Assembly: GCF_014901205.1 (NCBI RefSeq)
Contig: NZ_JACNMU010000004.1
Span: forward strand, 1 to 64,000
From: Meridianimarinicoccus sp. MJW13
GTDB lineage: Bacteria > Pseudomonadota > Alphaproteobacteria > Rhodobacterales > Rhodobacteraceae
Reading direction: 5' to 3'
Length of the DNA stretch: 64,000 nucleotides
The first letter of the stretch is position 1. Each line of letters starts with the position of its first letter. Below, piece after piece: positions 21,387 through 30,299 of the stretch. The notes beneath the pieces were generated by a model that was given only the letters and a program-made list of their open reading frames with translations, made no database searches and was not told where the DNA came from. The position numbers and the translations under genes are program-made.

Positions 21387-22560
21387 CCTTGACGTAACGG
21401 ATGCGCCGATGACGGTCTTTGCCGCCCCTGCCGACGAAGCGGCGGTTCAGGCTGCAGTGGCCAAGGCTCATGCGAACCAGCAACCGCTGCGGCTGCGTGC
21501 GGGCGGTAGCAAGCAGGCACTTGGCCAGCCGGTGCCGCAGGCCGCGCTGCTGGACCTGTCCGGGCTGACCGGCATCACCCGCTATGAACCCGGCGCGCTG
21601 GTGATCGAGGCGAAAGCGGCGACGCCACTGGCCGAAATCGAGGCGGCGCTGGCCGAGCATGGCCAGATGCTGGCCTTCGAGCCGCCGGATTTCCGCGCGC
21701 TTCTGGGCAGCAGCAGCGCACCGACCATCGGCGGCACCGTGGCGGGCAACCTGTCCGGCCCGCGTCGGGTGCAGGGCGGTGCTTGCCGCGACTACCTGCT
21801 GGGCGTGCGCTTCGTGGACGGGCAGGGGCAATTGGTGCGCAACGGTGGCCGGGTGATGAAGAACGTCACCGGGCTGGACCTGTCCAAACTTCAATGCGGT
21901 GCTTTTGGCACGCTGGGGGTGCTGACCGAAGTCGCGCTGAAGGTGCTGCCCCGGCCTGAGGCCCGCGCAACCCTGGCGTTCGAAGGCATCACGCTGGAGC
22001 AGGGCGTCAAGCTGTTCGCACAGGCGCTGACCACCCCGTTCGAAGTGTCGGGCGCGGCCTGGGTCGAAGGCACCGCTTATCTGCGGATCGAGGGACTGAC
22101 GGCGCAGGTCGCCTATCGCCGGGATCGGTTGTCGGCGCTTCTGGCCGACCATGACCCCATGAACACGGATGATCCGGCCGCGCCGTGGCCCGCCATCCGC
22201 GACTGCGCCGGTTTCGCCGATCACGACGGCCCGGTCTGGCGCCTGTCCCTGAAACCCAGCCTTGCCCCCGGCATTCTTGCCGCGCTGTCTGACCGTCTGG
22301 GCGCGCGCGGCATGGCCGATCAGGGCGGCGCGGTGCTGTGGCTGGCGCTGCCGGACGCGGACCCGGGACAGGCCACAGCCATTCGCGCCGCGATCCCGTC
22401 GGGGCAGGGCCACGCCACGCTGTTCCGCGGCCCCGAGCCCTTGCGCGCCGCCGTCCCCGTCTTCCAGCCCCAGGCACAACGGCTGGAGCGTATCGCCGCC
22501 GATCTGCGCGCGCGGTTCGACCCCGCCGGCATTCTGAACCCCGGCCTCATGCGGGCCTGA
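21379..22560 (+). CDS. glcE: Glycolate oxidase subunit GlcE
   Basis: A 393-residue second FAD-binding subunit of glycolate dehydrogenase. The N-terminal PCMH-like domain contains LRLRAGGSKQALG and GTVAGNLSGPRRVQGG; VKNVTGLDLSKL-like text (MKNVTGLDLSKLQCGAFG) is a recognisable GlcE block. The final residues, FDPAGILNPGLM, match the family ending. Start ATG 21379 lies inside the glcD end (8-base overlap), so translation is probably coupled. GlcF follows after 11 bases. Slightly longer than the usual 350 residues of GlcE, but within range. Confidence 0.92.
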   Translation: MTDLDVTDAPMTVFAAPADEAAVQAAVAKAHANQQPLRLRAGGSKQALGQPVPQAALLDLSGLTGITRYEPGALVIEAKAATPLAEIEAALAEHGQMLAFEPPDFRALLGSSSAPTIGGTVAGNLSGPRRVQGGACRDYLLGVRFVDGQGQLVRNGGRVMKNVTGLDLSKLQCGAFGTLGVLTEVALKVLPRPEARATLAFEGITLEQGVKLFAQALTTPFEVSGAAWVEGTAYLRIEGLTAQVAYRRDRLSALLADHDPMNTDDPAAPWPAIRDCAGFADHDGPVWRLSLKPSLAPGILAALSDRLGARGMADQGGAVLWLALPDADPGQATAIRAAIPSGQGHATLFRGPEPLRAAVPVFQPQAQRLERIAADLRARFDPAGILNPGLMRA

Positions 22561-22571
22561 GCAGGACACAC

Positions 22572-23855
22572 ATGCAAACCAGTTTCACCGAAGACCAGCT
22601 GCGCGATGCGGGCACGGCCCGCGCCAATGAAATCCTGCGCGCCTGCGTGCATTGCGGGTTCTGCACCGCCACCTGCCCGACCTATCAGGTGCTGGGGGAC
22701 GAGTTGGACAGCCCGCGCGGTCGCATCTACCTGATGAAGGAAATGCTGGAAACCGGCCGCACCCCCGATGCCAAGACGGTCAAGCATATCGACCGCTGCC
22801 TGAGTTGCCTCAGCTGCATGACCACCTGCCCCTCGGGGGTGCACTACATGCATCTGGTCGACCATGCTCGCGCCTATATCGAGGAACACTACAAGCGGCC
22901 CTGGCACGACCGCGCCCTGCGCTGGATGCTGGCCCGCATCCTGCCCCATCCGGGGCGGTTCCGACTGGCGCTGCTGGGGGCAAAGATCGCGCGGCCCTTC
23001 AAGGGGCTGATGCCCGATGCGCGCCTGAAGGCGATGCTCGAGATGGCCCCGCGCCAGATCCCGCCGGTCAGCCGCAACGACGATCCGCAGGTGTTTGCCG
23101 CCACCGGCCCGCGCCGGATGCGGGTGGCGCTGATGACCGGCTGCGCGCAGAAGGCGCTGAACACCGAGATCAATGACGCCACCATCCGCCTGCTGACCCG
23201 CCACGGCTGCGAGGTTGTGGTGGCGCGCGGCGCGGGCTGTTGCGGGGCGCTGACCCATCACATGGGCAAACAGGGCGAAAGCCACGCCTCGGCCGCCGCC
23301 AATATTCGCGCCTGGAGTGCCGAGATCGCAGGCGCCGGCCTGGATGCCATCGTCATCAATACCTCGGGCTGCGGCACCACGGTGAAGGACTATGGCGCCA
23401 TGTTCGAAGGCGATCCGCTGGAAAGCGACGCCGCCCGCGTGGCCGGGCTGGCCCGCGATGTCTCCGAGGTGATGGAAACGCTGGGCCTGTCCGATCCGCA
23501 CCACGCCGCCCCCCTGCGCATCGCCTATCACGCCGCCTGTTCGCTGCAGCACGGCCAGCAGATCAAGGACGCCCCGAAATCCCTGCTGAAAGACGCGGGC
23601 TTCACGGTGGTGGAACCGCGCGACGCCCATCTGTGCTGCGGCTCGGCCGGCACCTACAACCTGTTGCAGCCTGAAATCTCGGGCCAGTTGAAGGCGCGCA
23701 AGCTGGACACGCTGGCGGCCACCGCGCCGCAGGCGATTGCGGCGGGCAATATCGGTTGCATGATGCAGATCGGATCCGGCACCGAGGTGCCGGTGGTGCA
23801 CACGGTGCAGCTTCTGGACTGGGCCACGGGCGGCCCGAAACCGGCAGAGCTGTAG
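22572..23855 (+). CDS. glcF: Glycolate oxidase iron-sulphur subunit
   Basis: A 427-residue iron-sulphur subunit that passes electrons from glycolate oxidation to the quinone pool. Two [4Fe-4S] ferredoxin motifs are visible, CVHCGFCTATCPT near residue 26 and CLSCLSCMTTCPS near residue 78. They are followed by two CCG-type domains with GCCGALTHHMG and CCGSAGTYN, as in GlcF and heterodisulphide-reductase-like proteins. ATG 22572 has AGCAGGAC upstream and follows glcE by 11 bases; the frame is open upstream inside glcE, but similarity starts at MQTSFTEDQL. Third gene of the glcDEF operon. Confidence 0.94.
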   Translation: MQTSFTEDQLRDAGTARANEILRACVHCGFCTATCPTYQVLGDELDSPRGRIYLMKEMLETGRTPDAKTVKHIDRCLSCLSCMTTCPSGVHYMHLVDHARAYIEEHYKRPWHDRALRWMLARILPHPGRFRLALLGAKIARPFKGLMPDARLKAMLEMAPRQIPPVSRNDDPQVFAATGPRRMRVALMTGCAQKALNTEINDATIRLLTRHGCEVVVARGAGCCGALTHHMGKQGESHASAAANIRAWSAEIAGAGLDAIVINTSGCGTTVKDYGAMFEGDPLESDAARVAGLARDVSEVMETLGLSDPHHAAPLRIAYHAACSLQHGQQIKDAPKSLLKDAGFTVVEPRDAHLCCGSAGTYNLLQPEISGQLKARKLDTLAATAPQAIAAGNIGCMMQIGSGTEVPVVHTVQLLDWATGGPKPAEL

Positions 23856-23939
23856 CCGCAGCCCCGCTTCCCGCTTTCTCTTTTCGCCGGCCTGTGCTTG
23901 GAAGGCACATCGCGCGCGCCGCTTCTCAGGAGATCCCCC

Positions 23940-24767
23940 ATGGCCTTCGACCCGATGCTCATCGTCTATGCCGGCCTGCTGGTCCTGACCGGCGCCGTGG
24001 CCGGGATCATGGCCGGGTTGCTGGGCGTCGGCGGCGGCATCGTCATCGTGCCGGTGCTGTTCCTGCTGTCGGATGCGTTGAACATTTCGCCCGACATCGC
24101 CATGCATCTGGCGGTTGGCACCTCGCTGGCGACGATCATCCCGACGTCAATCTCCTCGGCCCGGTCGCACAACCGCAAGGGCGCCATCGACTGGGACCTG
24201 CTGCGCGGCTGGGCGCCCTTCGTCTTTGTCGGCGCGGGCATCGGCGGGCTGCTGGCGAAGGTGTTTTCCAGCCTCGTGCTGACCGGGATTTTCGGCTGTG
24301 TCGCACTGATCGTGGCCCTCAACATGATCAAGCCCAAGCAGATCATCGTGGCGCAACAGCCGCCGACCTCGGTCGCTGGGCGCGGGGTGCTGGCCACGCT
24401 CATCGGCGGGTTTTCGGCACTGATGGGCATCGGCGGCGGCACATTGTCGGTGCCGATCCTGACGCTGTTTTCCTTCCCGGTACATCGCGCCGTTGGCACG
24501 GCCTCGGCCTTTGGGCTGGTGATCGCGGTGCCGGCGGTGCTGGGCTTCATCTGGGCCGGTTGGGGGGTCGAAGGGCGGCCGCCCTGGTCGCTGGGCTATG
24601 TCAGCCTGCCCGCCGCGGTCCTGATCTTTTCAACCAGCATCTTCGCCGCGCCGCAGGGCGCACGTCTGGCCCATTGGCTGAGCCCGGCAAAACTGCGGTT
24701 TGCCTTTGCCGTCTTCCTTGGGCTGACAGCACTGCGGATGCTCAGCGCCGTGTTCAGCGGCGGCTAA
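23940..24767 (+). CDS. TSUP (TauE/SafE) family membrane permease
   Basis: A 275-residue integral membrane protein with about eight hydrophobic helices in two homologous halves, each with a glycine-rich motif: GLLGVGGGIVIVPVL near the start and LMGIGGGTLSVPILT after the middle. This is the signature of the TSUP family, which moves small organic or sulphur anions (sulphite, sulphoacetate, others) across the inner membrane. CAGGAGAT precedes ATG 23940. It follows glcF by 84 bases on the same strand and might be co-expressed, so transport of a two-carbon acid is possible, but the substrate cannot be read from sequence. Confidence 0.9.
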   Translation: MAFDPMLIVYAGLLVLTGAVAGIMAGLLGVGGGIVIVPVLFLLSDALNISPDIAMHLAVGTSLATIIPTSISSARSHNRKGAIDWDLLRGWAPFVFVGAGIGGLLAKVFSSLVLTGIFGCVALIVALNMIKPKQIIVAQQPPTSVAGRGVLATLIGGFSALMGIGGGTLSVPILTLFSFPVHRAVGTASAFGLVIAVPAVLGFIWAGWGVEGRPPWSLGYVSLPAAVLIFSTSIFAAPQGARLAHWLSPAKLRFAFAVFLGLTALRMLSAVFSGG

Positions 24768-24780
24768 CGCAACAATGTCC

Positions 24781-24809
24781 TTGAAACTCTGAAAAACCCG
24801 GCGTTTTAT
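24781..24809 (+). promoter_or_regulatory. Candidate sigma-70 promoter for the AraC-type gene
   Basis: TTGAAA (24781-24786), a 17-base spacer, and TTTTAT (24804-24809), 70 bases before the regulator's start. Predicted by eye only. Confidence 0.4.
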
Positions 24810-24879
24810 GAAACTTCCCGGGCTGATTTTCTTGGTTTGCGGAAATTTGTTCCGATGCGGAGACACGGGAGGGGCGATC

Positions 24880-25893
24880 ATGGCGCAGGCAGAGAGATAC
24901 CGGTTTGCCAGGAACACGTCACTGATGTGCGCCAATCTTGGGGTGGATCCGGTCCGGGTCCTGCGCCGCGCGGGGCTGTCGCCGGATCTTTTGCAAAACG
25001 AAGGCCGCGGATTGCTCTTGCCCGAGTATTTTCGGGTCTGGGACGCCATGATGGCCGAAGCGCATACCCCCGAAGCCGCCGTCAACCTGTCGCTCGCGCT
25101 GGCCCAAGGGCATTTTTCATCGCGGATCTTCGCGTTTTCGCGCGCCCCGTCTGTGGCGGCAGGAATAGAACGGCTGGGCATGTATTTTCCCATCCTCTGG
25201 CCGACCTATCTGATTGCGGACCGGGTCAGCGATGGGCTCCAGATTGATATCCGTTCCAAGGATCCGCGCCATCCCATACCCGGGACGATGCGCGCCTTCG
25301 TCTTGTTTTTCCTGGTGGGACTGGTGCGGCGCTATACCTCCGAGGAACTGGTGCCGCAGCGCGCTGGCCTGGCGACCTACGCAGGGGATGTCCAGCGGGT
25401 CGAGGCCATCTTGCGGTGCAGATTGCACGATACCGACGATTTCCTGTTGGAGTTCTCGGGCTGGGATGCAGACAGGCCGCTCATCGCCGTGGCTTCGGAA
25501 ACCTCGGAAATCTGGGAAGGCTTCCCCCCCAACCTGCGTCCGGCACCGGATGCCGAGGCGCGGCTGTTGCCCATCGGAGAGCGGGTGCGATCGGCGCTGC
25601 TGGAGCTTCTGCCGGGCGGCCAGTCGGGCGTAGGGGCTGTCAGCGAACGCATGAACATGAGCAAGCGCACGCTGCAACGCCACCTGTCGGCAAACGGCCT
25701 GCAGTTTCAGGAAATCCTGACTGAAACCCGCAAGGATCTGGCCTTGCACTATCTGCGCGACCGCGGACTGCTGGTCGAAGAGGTCGCGCTTTTGCTGGCC
25801 TTCAACGACGCCAATGCCTTCTACCGCGCCTTTCGCGGCTGGACCGGGATGACCCCGGCCGCGGCCCGGCGGCCGGTGACGCAAACCGTCTGA
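24880..25893 (+). CDS. AraC-family transcriptional regulator
   Basis: A 337-residue DNA-binding regulator. The N-terminal part (about 15-200) resembles the ligand-binding domain of the OruR/ArgR-like branch of AraC proteins (LCANLGVDPVRVLRRAGL at its start). The C-terminal AraC helix-turn-helix pair starts near residue 240 (VSERMNMSKRTLQRHLSANG) and ends with FNDANAFYRAFRGWTGMTP, the typical second-helix block. GGGAGGGG sits just before ATG 24880. It converges with nadC and has no obvious target gene next to it on its own strand; the upstream TSUP permease or glc genes are possible targets. Confidence 0.88.
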   Translation: MAQAERYRFARNTSLMCANLGVDPVRVLRRAGLSPDLLQNEGRGLLLPEYFRVWDAMMAEAHTPEAAVNLSLALAQGHFSSRIFAFSRAPSVAAGIERLGMYFPILWPTYLIADRVSDGLQIDIRSKDPRHPIPGTMRAFVLFFLVGLVRRYTSEELVPQRAGLATYAGDVQRVEAILRCRLHDTDDFLLEFSGWDADRPLIAVASETSEIWEGFPPNLRPAPDAEARLLPIGERVRSALLELLPGGQSGVGAVSERMNMSKRTLQRHLSANGLQFQEILTETRKDLALHYLRDRGLLVEEVALLLAFNDANAFYRAFRGWTGMTPAAARRPVTQTV

Positions 25894-25897
25894 ACGT

Positions 25898-26752
25898 TCA
25901 GAAATCCAGCCCGATATCGACGTTGGTGACCGAATGGGTCAGCGCGCCCACCGAGATAAAGTCCACCCCCGTCGCCGCCACCTCGGCGATTCGGTCCAGC
26001 CGCATGTTGCCCGAAGCCTCTGTGATGATCTGTCCGGCCGCACGGCGCACGGCTTCGGTCAGGGTGGGCGTGTCCATGTTGTCCAGAAGCACCACGTCGG
26101 CACCACCGTGGGCCAGCACCTGATCGAGTTGATCCAGCGTATCGACCTCGATCTCGACGCGCATCATGTGCGACGCATGGTCGCGCGCGGCCTTCAGCAC
26201 GGCCTCGATCCCCCCGGCGGCGGCGATGTGGTTGTCCTTGATCAGGATGGCATCCGACAGGCCGTAGCGATGGTTCGACCCGCCGCCATGCAGCACTGCC
26301 AGTTTTTCCACCGCCCGCAGTCCCGGCGTGGTCTTGCGGGTGCAGGTGATGCGGGCCCTGGTGCCCTTGGTCTTGGCCACGAAGGCCGCCGTCTGCGTGG
26401 CGATGCCCATCAGGCGGCCCATGAAGTTCAGGCCCACCCGCTCCGCCGACAGGATCGAGGCCGCATCGCCCGAGACCTCAAGCAGCACATCGCCGGGGGC
26501 ACAGCGGGCACCATCGGTCACGCGCGGGGTGACGATCAACTCGGGATCAATCAGCCGAAAGGCAATGCGCGCCAGCGCCAGCCCCGACACCACACCGGCC
26601 TGCCGCGCCACGATGCGCGCGTCATAGCGGGTGCCGGGCGCGATCACCGCACGGGTGGTGACATCGCCGAACGCGCCAAGGTCTTCTTCAAGCGCAGTGC
26701 GCACCAGCGGTTCCAGAACCAGATCGGGCAGGGTGGCGAAGGCGAGGCTCAT
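25898..26752 (-). CDS. nadC: Nicotinate-nucleotide pyrophosphorylase (carboxylating)
   Basis: Quinolinate phosphoribosyltransferase of 284 residues: converts quinolinate and PRPP to nicotinate mononucleotide, CO2 and pyrophosphate, third step of de novo NAD synthesis. Recognisable blocks are EEDLGAFGDVTTRA near residue 22, the active-site ITCTRKTTPGLRAVEK and GGGSNHRYGLSDAILIKDNH, and VLLDNMDTPTLTEAV in the C-terminal barrel. Last gene of the minus-strand nadABC operon: its first four bases overlap the nadB stop. The stop faces that of the AraC gene only four bases away. Confidence 0.96.
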   Translation of the reverse strand: MSLAFATLPDLVLEPLVRTALEEDLGAFGDVTTRAVIAPGTRYDARIVARQAGVVSGLALARIAFRLIDPELIVTPRVTDGARCAPGDVLLEVSGDAASILSAERVGLNFMGRLMGIATQTAAFVAKTKGTRARITCTRKTTPGLRAVEKLAVLHGGGSNHRYGLSDAILIKDNHIAAAGGIEAVLKAARDHASHMMRVEIEVDTLDQLDQVLAHGGADVVLLDNMDTPTLTEAVRRAAGQIITEASGNMRLDRIAEVAATGVDFISVGALTHSVTNVDIGLDF

Positions 26753-28320
26753 GCCGTGTCCTTTGCAAGGGCGCGGGTCAGGGCCCGCGCATCGTTCAGG
26801 GTCAGAAAGCTGCGTTGTGCCAGCGCCGGGTCAGCTTCGGGGAAATCCGTGCGGGCATGGCTGCCACGGGTTTCTGTGCGCAGCAAGGCGGCGGCGGCAA
26901 TCAGGCTGGCGGTGGCGGTCATGTTGACCACATCGGGCACCTCGGCCTGTGCCGCCTCCAGCTCAGCAATCCGGGTCAGCGCCTGTTGCAGACCGCCACC
27001 GGTGCGCAACACGCCAACATGGCGCGACATGGTTTCGCGCAGATCGGTGATCGCCTGCGGATCGGGGGCCGGGGCCGGGCCGGTTTCGGGCAAGGCCACC
27101 TCGGCGGCATGGGAAACCGGCGTCAGTTCCGTGCCCAGATCGCCCGCGATGGTGGCGGCAAAGACCAGCGCCTCGAGCAACCCGTTCGAAGCCAGCCGGT
27201 TGGCGCCATGCAGGCCGGTGGCCGCCGCCTCGCCGCAGACCCAAAGGCCGTCAAGGCTGGCGCGGCCGTGTGCATCGGTGGCGACACCGCCCATGTGATA
27301 ATGCGCCGCCGGGGTGACGGGGATGGGCTGGGCCAACGGATCGATCCCGGCGCGGGCGCAGGCGGCGGCCACGGCCGGGAAACGCTCGGGCAGGGCCGCG
27401 CCGATGGCGTCGCGAGTGTCCAGCGCCGGGCGATTGCCCGCCTGCACCTCGGCAAAGACCGCGCGGGCGACCACATCACGCGGGGCCAGTTCGGCTTCGG
27501 GATGGGCATCGATCATGAAGCGCGCGCCATGCCGGTTGACCAGCACCGCGCCTTCACCGCGCAGCGCTTCGGTCGCCAGCGGCACCGGATCCTCGCCGCT
27601 GTCGATGGCGGTGGGATGGAACTGCACGAACTCCATATCCGCCATCCGCGCCCCGGCGCGCGCCGCCAGCCCCATGACCTGCCCCCGGATCGGCGCGGGG
27701 TTGGTGGTGCGCGCATAAAGCCCGCCCGAGCCGCCGCCGGCCAGCAGCACCGCAGGCCCCTCCAGCGCGACGGGCATGCAGCGCGAGGGGCTGACCTGCA
27801 TGACCTCGACGCCTGAGACGCGGCTGCCTTCGGTCACCAGCCCGGTGGCCAGAACCCCGGTCAGCACCTGGATCGACGGGGTGGCGCGGACGCGGGCGAT
27901 CAGCGCTTCCATGATCGCCTTGCCGGCCTGATCGCCCTGCACCCGCACAACGCGGGCCAGCGAATGCGCGGCCTCGCGGCTGAGCACATAGCCGCCCTGG
28001 CGGTCGCGGTCGAAAGGGGTGCCCAGATCGGTCAGCGCGTGGATATGGGCGCGGGCGGCCTCGGTCACCAGTGCTGCGATCGCCGGATCGACAGTCCCGG
28101 CCCCGGCACGAATGGTGTCATCGGCATGCAGGGTGGGGCTGTCGGCCACCGCCATGGCCGCGGCGACACCGCCCTGCGCCCAGGCCGAACTGGCGCCAAA
28201 GCCCAGCGGCTCGGGCGTCAGCAGGACGACCGGGCGGGGGGCCAGGCACAGGGCGGCGTAAAGCGCCCCCAGACCGGCCCCGACAATGATGATCCGGTCG
28301 GTAAGGACCCGGTGGCGCAT
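26749..28320 (-). CDS. nadB: L-aspartate oxidase
   Basis: A 523-residue FAD enzyme that oxidises L-aspartate to iminoaspartate, the first step of de novo NAD synthesis. The dinucleotide-binding motif VGAGLGALYAAL sits at residues about 12-23, then GASSAWAQGGVAAAM, typical of NadB. The substrate-capping region has EFVQFHPTAI and AAHYHMGGVATDAHGRASL, and LHGANRLASNGLLEALVFA is the conserved FAD/active-site block. Lies between nadA (seven bases upstream) and nadC (four-base overlap). Confidence 0.96.
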   Translation of the reverse strand: MRHRVLTDRIIIVGAGLGALYAALCLAPRPVVLLTPEPLGFGASSAWAQGGVAAAMAVADSPTLHADDTIRAGAGTVDPAIAALVTEAARAHIHALTDLGTPFDRDRQGGYVLSREAAHSLARVVRVQGDQAGKAIMEALIARVRATPSIQVLTGVLATGLVTEGSRVSGVEVMQVSPSRCMPVALEGPAVLLAGGGSGGLYARTTNPAPIRGQVMGLAARAGARMADMEFVQFHPTAIDSGEDPVPLATEALRGEGAVLVNRHGARFMIDAHPEAELAPRDVVARAVFAEVQAGNRPALDTRDAIGAALPERFPAVAAACARAGIDPLAQPIPVTPAAHYHMGGVATDAHGRASLDGLWVCGEAAATGLHGANRLASNGLLEALVFAATIAGDLGTELTPVSHAAEVALPETGPAPAPDPQAITDLRETMSRHVGVLRTGGGLQQALTRIAELEAAQAEVPDVVNMTATASLIAAAALLRTETRGSHARTDFPEADPALAQRSFLTLNDARALTRALAKDTA

Positions 28321-28327
28321 GACCCGA

Positions 28328-29374
28328 TCAGCCTTGCAGCTTGCGGCTCAGGTCGATCATCCGCTCGACGGCGCGGCGGGCGCCGTCGGCGACGGCGGGA
28401 TCGACGGTCACCTCGGGGCTCATGGTGTGCAGCGACCACAGCACCTTTTCCAGCGTGATCTTCTTCATGTAGGGGCACATGTTGCAGGGCTTGGCGAAGT
28501 CCACGTCCGGAAGTTCGTCCGCGATGTTGCTGGCCATCGAGCATTCGGTCACCAGCATGGCGCGCGCCGGTTTCTCGGCATGCACCCAGTCGATGATCCC
28601 CTTGGTCGAGCCGGTATAGTCGGCCTCGGCCACAACCTCGGGCGTGCATTCGGGATGGGCGATGATCTTCAGGCCCGGCATGTTCTCGCGGTAGGCGCGC
28701 AGGTCTTCGGGGGTATACAACTCGTGCACGATGCACGACCCGTCCCAGAACACCACGTTCTTGCTGCTTTCATTGGCCACGTTCTGCGCCAGGTACTTGT
28801 CGGGGGTCATGATGACCGTATCGGACTCCATCGCCTCGACGATCTGCAAGGCGTTGGACGAGGTGCAGCAGATGTCCGAGGCCGCTTTCACCTCGGCGGT
28901 GGTGTTCACGTAGGACACCACCGGCGCGCCGGGATACTTGGTGCGCATCTGGGCGATACCTTCGGCGGTGATGCTTTCGGCCAGCGAACAGCCCGCTTGC
29001 GGATCGGGGATCAGCACCGTCTTGGAGGGGTTCAGCACCTTCGAGGTCTCGGCCATGAAATGTACGCCGCACTGCACGATCACCGGGGCTTCGACCTCGG
29101 TCGCCTTGATCGCCAGTTGCAGACTGTCGCCGACGAAATCGGCGACGCCGTGGTAAATCTCGGGCGTCATGTAGTTGTGCCCCAGGATGACCGCGTTGCG
29201 TTCCTTCTTCAGGCGGTTGATCTCGGCCACATAGGGCGCATGGATCGCCCACTCGGGCGGCGAGATCACGCGCGAGGTGCGCGCGTAGATCTCTTCGGTC
29301 GCGGCGGCCTTTTCAAGCGAAGGGGCAAGGTCGTAGTGCCGGGACAATTCGGCGGTGATCTGGCTTGTCTGCAC
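28328..29374 (-). CDS. nadA: Quinolinate synthase A
   Basis: A 348-residue [4Fe-4S] enzyme condensing iminoaspartate with dihydroxyacetone phosphate to quinolinate. Signatures include ILGHNYMTPEIYHGVADFVGD, the cysteine ligands in VIVQCGVHFMAE, TECSMASNI and the final CNMCPYMKKITL, and IAHPECTPEVV. I chose GTG 29374 (reading VQTSQITAEL), which gives the usual NadA length and has GGAG upstream. The open frame upstream holds no family sequence. First gene of the nadABC operon, expressed from the 254-base divergent region shared with the DUF2478 gene. Confidence 0.95.
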   Translation of the reverse strand: MQTSQITAELSRHYDLAPSLEKAAATEEIYARTSRVISPPEWAIHAPYVAEINRLKKERNAVILGHNYMTPEIYHGVADFVGDSLQLAIKATEVEAPVIVQCGVHFMAETSKVLNPSKTVLIPDPQAGCSLAESITAEGIAQMRTKYPGAPVVSYVNTTAEVKAASDICCTSSNALQIVEAMESDTVIMTPDKYLAQNVANESSKNVVFWDGSCIVHELYTPEDLRAYRENMPGLKIIAHPECTPEVVAEADYTGSTKGIIDWVHAEKPARAMLVTECSMASNIADELPDVDFAKPCNMCPYMKKITLEKVLWSLHTMSPEVTVDPAVADGARRAVERMIDLSRKLQG

Positions 29375-29435
29375 GGACGGTGGTCTCCGGAAGCGTGGAC
29401 AGGGGTGCCGGAAAGGCACGGATCGGGTCAGTCTC

Positions 29436-29455
29436 TTGCGCGGGCTTTGGCGCAA
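29436..29455 (-). promoter_or_regulatory. Inverted repeat in the nadA upstream region
   Basis: TTGCGC-N8-GCGCAA, about 60 bases upstream of the nadA start. Could be an operator for a NAD-responsive repressor, but I do not recognise the motif as a known site. Confidence 0.3.
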
Positions 29456-29628
29456 CAAAATGTCGTGCTGGCCCCATGGTAGATCGGAAGGCGTTTGCAT
29501 AGCCAGAAAGAGGCCAAAGGTAAACAGGGGATGACACGGTGCGGCCAAGCCGTGGCATCGGGACAGCGGGGCGGCGCCCCCAAGTTTAGCCCATTGCCGC
29601 AAGGCCTTCTGCTGCCTATGTTTCGGGC

Positions 29629-30144
29629 ATGAAGATCGCCTATATCTCCTCTGCCGACCGGGGCGGCACCGACCGCCTGCTGGAACAGTTTTCCGTGCAT
29701 CTGCAAGCCCAAGGCGCGCGACTGTGCGGGATTGTCCAGACCAACACAGATTGCGGCCCCGGCCCCTGCGACATGGATGTGCGCGTCTTGCCCGACGGGC
29801 CGATTATCCGCATATCTCAAAGCCTTGGCCCACAGGCGCGGGGCTGCCGGCTGGACACCTCGGCATTGGAACACTCGGTTGCAGCAACCGAAAACAGCTT
29901 CGATGCGGGCGCCGATCTGCTGATCCTGAACAAGTTCGGCAAGCATGAAGCCGACGGGCGCGGCTTTCGCACCATGATCGCGCGCGCCATTTCCGAGGAT
30001 GTGCCGGTTCTGCTGGCGGTCAACGGGCTGAACTTGCCCGCGTTCGAAGCCTTTACCGACGGGATGGCCCGGCGGGTTGATGCCGATCTTGAGGCGCTGA
30101 CGGTCTGGTTCGAAAGCCTCGGCGCGACCGACGAAGTGGCGTAG
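29629..30144 (+). CDS. DUF2478 protein (possible nucleotide/molybdenum-related)
   Basis: A 171-residue soluble protein of the DUF2478 family. The start, MKIAYISSADRGGTDRLLEQF, resembles the degenerate phosphate-binding strand of nucleoside-triphosphatase-like folds, and LLILNKFGKHEADGRGFR is the block I associate with the family. In related bacteria such genes often sit near molybdate transport genes, but here the neighbours are nadA (divergent) and a XRE regulator. No clear ribosome site precedes ATG 29629. A GC hairpin overlaps the stop. Function unknown. Confidence 0.7.
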   Translation: MKIAYISSADRGGTDRLLEQFSVHLQAQGARLCGIVQTNTDCGPGPCDMDVRVLPDGPIIRISQSLGPQARGCRLDTSALEHSVAATENSFDAGADLLILNKFGKHEADGRGFRTMIARAISEDVPVLLAVNGLNLPAFEAFTDGMARRVDADLEALTVWFESLGATDEVA

Positions 30145-30158
30145 CCCCGCGCCGGGGC
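30144..30158 (+). terminator. Short GC hairpin at the end of the DUF2478 gene
   Basis: GCCCCG-CGC-CGGGGC, starting at the last base of the stop codon; no T-run follows. Weak terminator candidate. Confidence 0.35.
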
Positions 30159-30244
30159 CACGCGATTCCCTTCTGACACAACCAACACCCGGCCAGATCG
30201 CGCCGGTCCATGGCCGTTGTGCCTCACCCGGTTCAAAGTTCCAT

Positions 30245-30290
30245 TTGACAGGCCGTGAAAAATGTCGTGAATTTTTCATATCGTTTTTCA
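30245..30290 (+). promoter_or_regulatory. Putative promoter/operator of the amine operon
   Basis: A consensus -35 (TTGACA, 30245-30250) is followed by a perfect inverted repeat TGAAAAAT-N7-ATTTTTCA (30256-30278) and a further TTTTTCA half-site at 30284-30290. The ribosome site and start codon of the XRE-cupin gene come right after, so the repeat is well placed for autorepression. Confidence 0.55.
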
Positions 30291-30299
30291 GGAGTCGCC

